From: an uncultured Alphaproteobacteria bacterium
Lineage (GTDB): Bacteria; Pseudomonadota; Alphaproteobacteria; GCA-2731375
DNA length: 6,389 nucleotides
Direction: 5' to 3'
NCBI GenBank assembly: GCA_913049615.1
Contig: CAJWZI010000098.1
Span: forward strand, 1 to 6,389
Below, one piece after another: positions 5,619-6,389 of this stretch. The notes under the pieces were generated by a model. It was not told where the DNA came from. It ran no database searches and saw only the letters and a program-made list of their open reading frames with translations. The position numbers and the translations under genes were made by a program. How positions within the stretch are numbered: position 1 is the first letter of the stretch; the number at the start of each line of letters is the position of its first letter.

Positions 5619-6188
5619 TTAGTACTTCCAACTCCAGTTCAAATCTTTCTTGATCAGATTGTACCTTGCTTGCTCGGATAAAACCTCTGTAGAACCGTAG
5701 TAGAAATCCATGAAAGCCCAGCCACCCAGAAATACGGACAGTACGAGCGTTCCCAGTAGGGTGGCAACGCGAGCCATATAGGCAAAATTGTGCAAGGCAC
5801 TCCCTTTGATTGTTCGTAGTTGTTGTTCTACCCTGCGGGCATCATCCTGCGATCGCTCCCAGGTTAGGTAGGCCTCTAAGCGGTCCTTATGCACTCCCGC
5901 GTTTTTGTCGGGTGTGCCGTGGGGCGAATGATCAGGAAACAGCAGGCCCTTCAAATATGCCAAAATTATGAAGGCAATAAAGGACCCGCAGCCAACCGAC
6001 AAAACTATATAGAAAGCCGTGTTAGCAAATGGTCCGCCAAAGGGTACTGTCCAAATGGCCAGCGGGGTGATGACGACGATAAGACCCAATAGGGTCATGA
6101 CACCTTCGTACAATCCACGGGCCATTTGGTTGGCGATGGTTAGTGGTTCATTAGTCCGTCTCAACCTGGAATCTCCATGCTCTAACAT
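5619..6188 (-). CDS. Membrane protein of unknown function, three predicted helices
   Basis: The product has 189 residues and I do not recognise it. Predicted helices by hydrophobicity are residues 26-48 (GVMTLLGLIVVITPLAIWTV region), 55-79 (FYIVLSVGCGSFIAFIILAYL region) and 136-160 (VATLLGTLVLSVFLGGWAFM region). Between helices 2 and 3 lies a charged stretch (about 95-130: KDRLEAYLTWERSQDDARRVEQQL), likely helical or coiled-coil and on one side of the membrane. The tail is rich in aromatic and charged residues (LIKKDLNWSWKY). ATG 6186-6188 has no clear Shine-Dalgarno. M22 (MARGLYEG) is a possible later start that would still keep all helices. Traces of two tightly packed upstream genes on the same strand suggest it is the last gene of an operon entering from the right. 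Coding is credible from length and hydrophobic pattern; function is open. Confidence 0.65.
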   Translation of the reverse strand: MLEHGDSRLRRTNEPLTIANQMARGLYEGVMTLLGLIVVITPLAIWTVPFGGPFANTAFYIVLSVGCGSFIAFIILAYLKGLLFPDHSPHGTPDKNAGVHKDRLEAYLTWERSQDDARRVEQQLRTIKGSALHNFAYMARVATLLGTLVLSVFLGGWAFMDFYYGSTEVLSEQARYNLIKKDLNWSWKY

Positions 6189-6191
6189 ATT

Positions 6192-6331
6192 TTATGCCCG
6201 TAACTGGCCTGTCCCACGACAAACGACGTACGCCTTGCCATTGGCTTGAGCGATACCTTTTATTCTAACTATTCTGTCCCAATCAATGTCTCGCCCGTCA
6301 AATCAAAGGCTATTTTGTAACCTAAACACAT
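6192..6331 (-). pseudogene. Tiny ORF apparently frameshifted by a 5-bp tandem duplication
   Basis: On the - strand, ATG 6329-6331 starts MCLGYKIAFD, which soon runs to a stop. A second frame reads 36 codons, FDGRDIDWDRIVRIKGIAQ onwards to CRGTGQLRA, ending at TAA 6192-6194. The switch point is a perfect tandem duplication (TCAAATCAAA on +, 6298-6307). Removing one copy joins the two into one 44-residue frame. The stop would lie three bases before the membrane-protein ATG and the start eight bases after the stop of the gene entering from the right, which is operon-like spacing. No family is recognised. It may be a real small gene with a recent lesion or a sequencing error, or coincidence. Confidence 0.35.
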
Positions 6332-6339
6332 CTTTAATC

Positions 6340-6389
6340 TCAAGGGGTTGCACCGTCGATACCGCGCGCCGTCTCTAGGACCCGCCTGA
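6340..6389 (-). CDS. Possible C-terminal end of a gene entering from the right edge
   Basis: Fifteen codons on the - strand read RRVLETARGIDGATP before TGA at 6340-6342. The stretch is GC-richer than the bases to its left, and its stop is followed eight bases later by the ATG of a small ORF, as in a packed operon. It is too short to identify. The + strand is also open here, so this is a weak call. Confidence 0.3.
   Translation of the reverse strand, partial: RRVLETARGIDGATP

Overview
The window looks like ordinary bacterial chromosome, probably from an uncultured proteobacterium and perhaps an alphaproteobacterium. That view rests on gene content: a GFA-family protein, a small CxxC protein of a type I associate with alphaproteobacteria, a glutaredoxin-like/DinB fusion, several VOC proteins and an SDR. 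No rRNA, tRNA, CRISPR array, transposase or phage gene is visible, so the taxonomic placement is an inference only.

Left block (1-2002, + strand): the 3' end of a GFA-family gene, the remains of a small CxxC zinc-ribbon-like gene, a two-domain glutaredoxin-like/DinB protein, and a SAM-methyltransferase-like protein. Spacing is tight enough for one transcript. The standout is the glutaredoxin-like gene. It has a near-perfect Shine-Dalgarno and an ATG at 552, but its 13th codon is TGA. That codon sits at the first cysteine of a CxxC redox motif (read-through U-T-S-C), and the frame stays open through the rest of both domains. RNA directly after the TGA can fold into a hairpin whose apical loop begins with G, in the position expected for a bacterial SECIS element. 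I propose a selenocysteine-containing protein. The alternatives are a nonsense mutation or a sequencing error.

Middle block (2003-4092): a VOC protein and an SDR dehydrogenase on the - strand, and a second VOC protein on the + strand, divergent from the SDR. The methyltransferase and the first VOC gene converge on a gap containing an imperfect inverted repeat. SDR plus VOC plus the adjacent M24 enzyme suggests small-molecule catabolism or detoxification, but no substrate can be named.

Right block (4093-6389, - strand): an M24-family metallohydrolase with all five metal ligands, a 290-base gap with a small hairpin, and a membrane protein of unknown function with three predicted helices. At the right edge there are traces of two closely packed upstream genes: a short C-terminal tail, and a tiny ORF that appears frameshifted by a 5-bp tandem duplication.
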